From Paraprevotella sp. (GTDB taxonomy: Bacteria > Bacteroidota > Bacteroidia > Bacteroidales > Bacteroidaceae): a DNA stretch of 64,000 nucleotides. Position 1 is the first letter of the stretch; each line of letters starts with the position of its first letter. The stretch spans positions 1-64,000 of the forward strand of contig JAGBCQ010000023.1 in assembly GCA_017937925.1 (NCBI GenBank). Direction: 5' to 3'. The notes below the pieces were generated by a model. The model had not been told where the DNA came from, did not search any database, and worked only from the letters and a program-made list of their open reading frames with translations. A program made the translations under genes and the position numbers. This document shows, one piece after another, positions 63,319-64,000 of the stretch.

Positions 63319-64000
63319 ATGATGAACATGCCTCCTATAACGAAACATCTGATAATTATCAATCTTTTGTGCTATTTGGCGAAGATTGTAGCCGTGCGTT
63401 ATGGTATAGATTTGGATGGTATACTGGGATTACACTTCTTTCTGGCTTCCGATTTCCATTTTTATCAACTCTTCACCTATATGTTCATGCACGCCAATCT
63501 GCAACATATCTTCTTCAATATGTTTGCGCTATGGATGTTCGGTCGGGTGATGGAGTCGTATTGGGGAGGTCGCCGTTTCCTTATATATTATATAGTGTGC
63601 GGTGTCGGTGCTGGTTTGGTCCAAGAGATAAGTCAATGCGGAGCTTATTGGTGGCAGGGTCTAGATACCTTCGAAATGGTGCGAACGAATAGTGGCCTTA
63701 TTCCGATGGGCGAGTTCCTAAACTATTGGACGACGGTCGGTGCCTCCGGTGCCGTTTATGGCATCTTGTTGGCTTTTGGAATGATGTTCCCCGAAGAACG
63801 AATGTTTATTTTCCCTCTGCCGATGCCGATCCGTGCGAAGTTCTTTGTCGTGGGTTATGCCGCTATTGAGTTGTTGATGGCTTTGGGTAGTAGTGGTGAT
63901 GGAGTGGCACATTTTGCTCATTTAGGCGGTATGATATTCGGCTTCCTTCTTATTCGGTATTGGCGCCGAAATGGAGGGGGAGGTTCCTATTATAGGAGTC
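63319..64000 (+). CDS. Rhomboid intramembrane serine protease (partial, C-terminus off window)
   Basis: 227 residues are visible before the right edge. Rhomboid features are present: the first-helix/L1-loop region with FMHANLQHIFFNMFALWMFG, the nucleophile S143 in TVGASGAVYG, and the catalytic H201 in HFAHLGG. It cleaves transmembrane proteins within the membrane. Three in-frame ATGs (63319, 63322, 63328) are possible starts. In many Bacteroidetes two rhomboid genes are adjacent behind hup; whether a second follows lies beyond the window. Confidence 0.93.
   Translation, partial: MMNMPPITKHLIIINLLCYLAKIVAVRYGIDLDGILGLHFFLASDFHFYQLFTYMFMHANLQHIFFNMFALWMFGRVMESYWGGRRFLIYYIVCGVGAGLVQEISQCGAYWWQGLDTFEMVRTNSGLIPMGEFLNYWTTVGASGAVYGILLAFGMMFPEERMFIFPLPMPIRAKFFVVGYAAIELLMALGSSGDGVAHFAHLGGMIFGFLLIRYWRRNGGGGSYYRS

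Noticed and set aside
63369-63692. Plus-strand open frame of 107 codons overlapping the rhomboid gene
   Set aside because: A shifted frame within the rhomboid coding region, whose catalytic motifs are in the other frame.

Overview
The window looks like a chromosomal segment of a Bacteroidales bacterium, probably Prevotella- or Bacteroides-like. Three things point there. Most transcription units start with the Bacteroidetes -7 box TAnnTTTG rather than a sigma70 -10. The gene content is typical of the order: a glycine-lipid gene pair, DUF4292 and PCMD lipoproteins, META lipoproteins, a viroplasmin-type RNase H and an AraC-fused sensor regulator. Large secreted enzymes end in type IX secretion-like or Prevotella-type sorting tails. 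No tRNA, rRNA, CRISPR array, insertion sequence or prophage gene was seen, and no gene-free stretch exceeds about 290 bases.

Layout. 1-2.6 kb: three minus-strand envelope genes (calycin-like protein cut by the window edge, outer-membrane barrel, PCMD lipoprotein). 2.8-18.2 kb: a complete division and cell-wall (dcw) run, rsmH-ftsL-ftsI-murE-mraY-murD-ftsW-murG-murC-ftsQ-ftsA-ftsZ, then a GatB/Yqey protein and a strong terminator. 18.4-20.6 kb: a small secreted protein, then an acyltransferase pair matching glycine-lipid synthases GlsA/GlsB. 20.6-25.9 kb: an acidic surface lipoprotein and a 1426-residue multidomain secreted glycosidase-like protein. 26.2-39.6 kb: housekeeping genes (dGTPase, dUTPase, TPR/DUF4292/EnvC-like envelope operon, M20 deacylase, acyl-CoA ligase, RF2, a 49-residue membrane protein, CYTH, VanZ, Na+ symporter, HhH protein).

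39.6-51.2 kb is the most distinctive region. Alkaline phosphatase, a second glycosidase-like protein paralogous to the one at 21.6 kb, and a GH78 rhamnosidase lie on the minus strand. They are divergent from a membrane regulator that looks like a hybrid two-component system from which the ATPase and receiver domains have been removed. No SusC/SusD pair is present. 51.3-55.2 kb carries malic enzyme-PTA, a Sua5-type protein and a META lipoprotein. 55.4-62.7 kb has a nucleotidyltransferase-fold protein facing a minus-strand run argS-rnhA-LtaS-like-CDP-alcohol transferase-cytidylyltransferase. The last three of these could form a phosphopolyol or phospholipid-headgroup pathway. The window ends with an HU gene and a rhomboid protease cut by the edge.

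Two intergenic arrays (near 26.1 and 44.0 kb) have unrelated sequences but the same architecture: three ACGT-centred palindromes spaced exactly 22 bp apart, beside the two paralogous glycosidase-like genes. These arrays, the shortened regulator and the cytidylyltransferase cluster are the main points for follow-up. All function calls come from reading motifs by eye; no database search was run.
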